Shown: positions 6,185-6,207 of the stretch, piece after piece
Layout: every line of letters starts with the position of its first letter
How positions within the stretch are numbered: the stretch's first letter is position 1
NCBI GenBank assembly: GCA_013695295.1
Contig: JACDAS010000314.1
Location: forward strand, 1 to 6,207
Source: Actinomycetota bacterium
Lineage (GTDB): Bacteria > Actinomycetota > Thermoleophilia > Gaiellales > Gaiellaceae
DNA: 6,207 nucleotides
Direction: 5' to 3'
Program-made: the position numbers and the translations under genes
Notes under the pieces: generated by a model
The model's input: the letters and a program-made list of their open reading frames with translations, nothing else
Databases searched by the model: none
What the model was told of the DNA's origin: nothing

Positions 6185-6207
6185 AATGAAGCGGGCCCCT
6201 CTCGGGG

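Larger units (their letters stand above)
6156..6207. other. Upstream region of gatC, cut by the window edge
   Basis: These 52 bases hold the gatC Shine-Dalgarno, the AGAAC/GTTCT palindrome and a possible 4-pair stem at the edge (CCCC at 6196-6199, GGGG at 6204-6207, loop TCTC). I see no convincing -10/-35 pair. Whether gatC has its own promoter or is read from a gene further upstream cannot be told here. Confidence 0.4.

Overview
This is a GC-rich window (third codon positions around 90% G or C in the clear genes) from a bacterium. The codon bias, the style of the MacB/FtsX permease and the gatC-gatA-gatB order fit an actinobacterium. The exact GatA wording (a compact N-terminus, SDTGGSVKQPAALCG) reminds me of Thermoleophilia-type actinobacteria, but that placement is inference, not a database result.

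Layout: two blocks converge tail to tail near position 2493. The left block (1-2492, + strand) is one long ABC-transporter permease of the MacB/LolE/FtsX type, cut off at the left edge of the window. Its ATPase partner is not visible and probably lies upstream. The right block (2495-6155, - strand) is a tightly packed gatCAB operon reading right to left: gatC, a possible 40-codon linker ORF, gatA, gatB, an unrecognised 87-residue gene, and a 54-residue single-span membrane protein with a GTG start. Nearly every junction in this block is a 4-base ATGA or GTGA stop/start overlap, which points to translational coupling. The exception is the last gene, which has its own GGAGGGA ribosome-binding site after a 29-base gap.

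Function: GatC, GatA and GatB form the heterotrimeric tRNA-dependent amidotransferase, which converts Glu-tRNA(Gln) and/or Asp-tRNA(Asn) into Gln-tRNA(Gln) and Asn-tRNA(Asn). All the expected catalytic and zinc residues are visible. The two genes after gatB are real by codon bias and signals but have no function I can name. The main unexplained elements are (a) the gatC-gatA gap, which holds a perfect GC-rich hairpin inside an ORF fitted exactly between the two genes, and (b) the two small downstream genes. I see no RNA genes, mobile elements, CRISPR arrays or defence genes. The window is mostly ordinary core metabolism.
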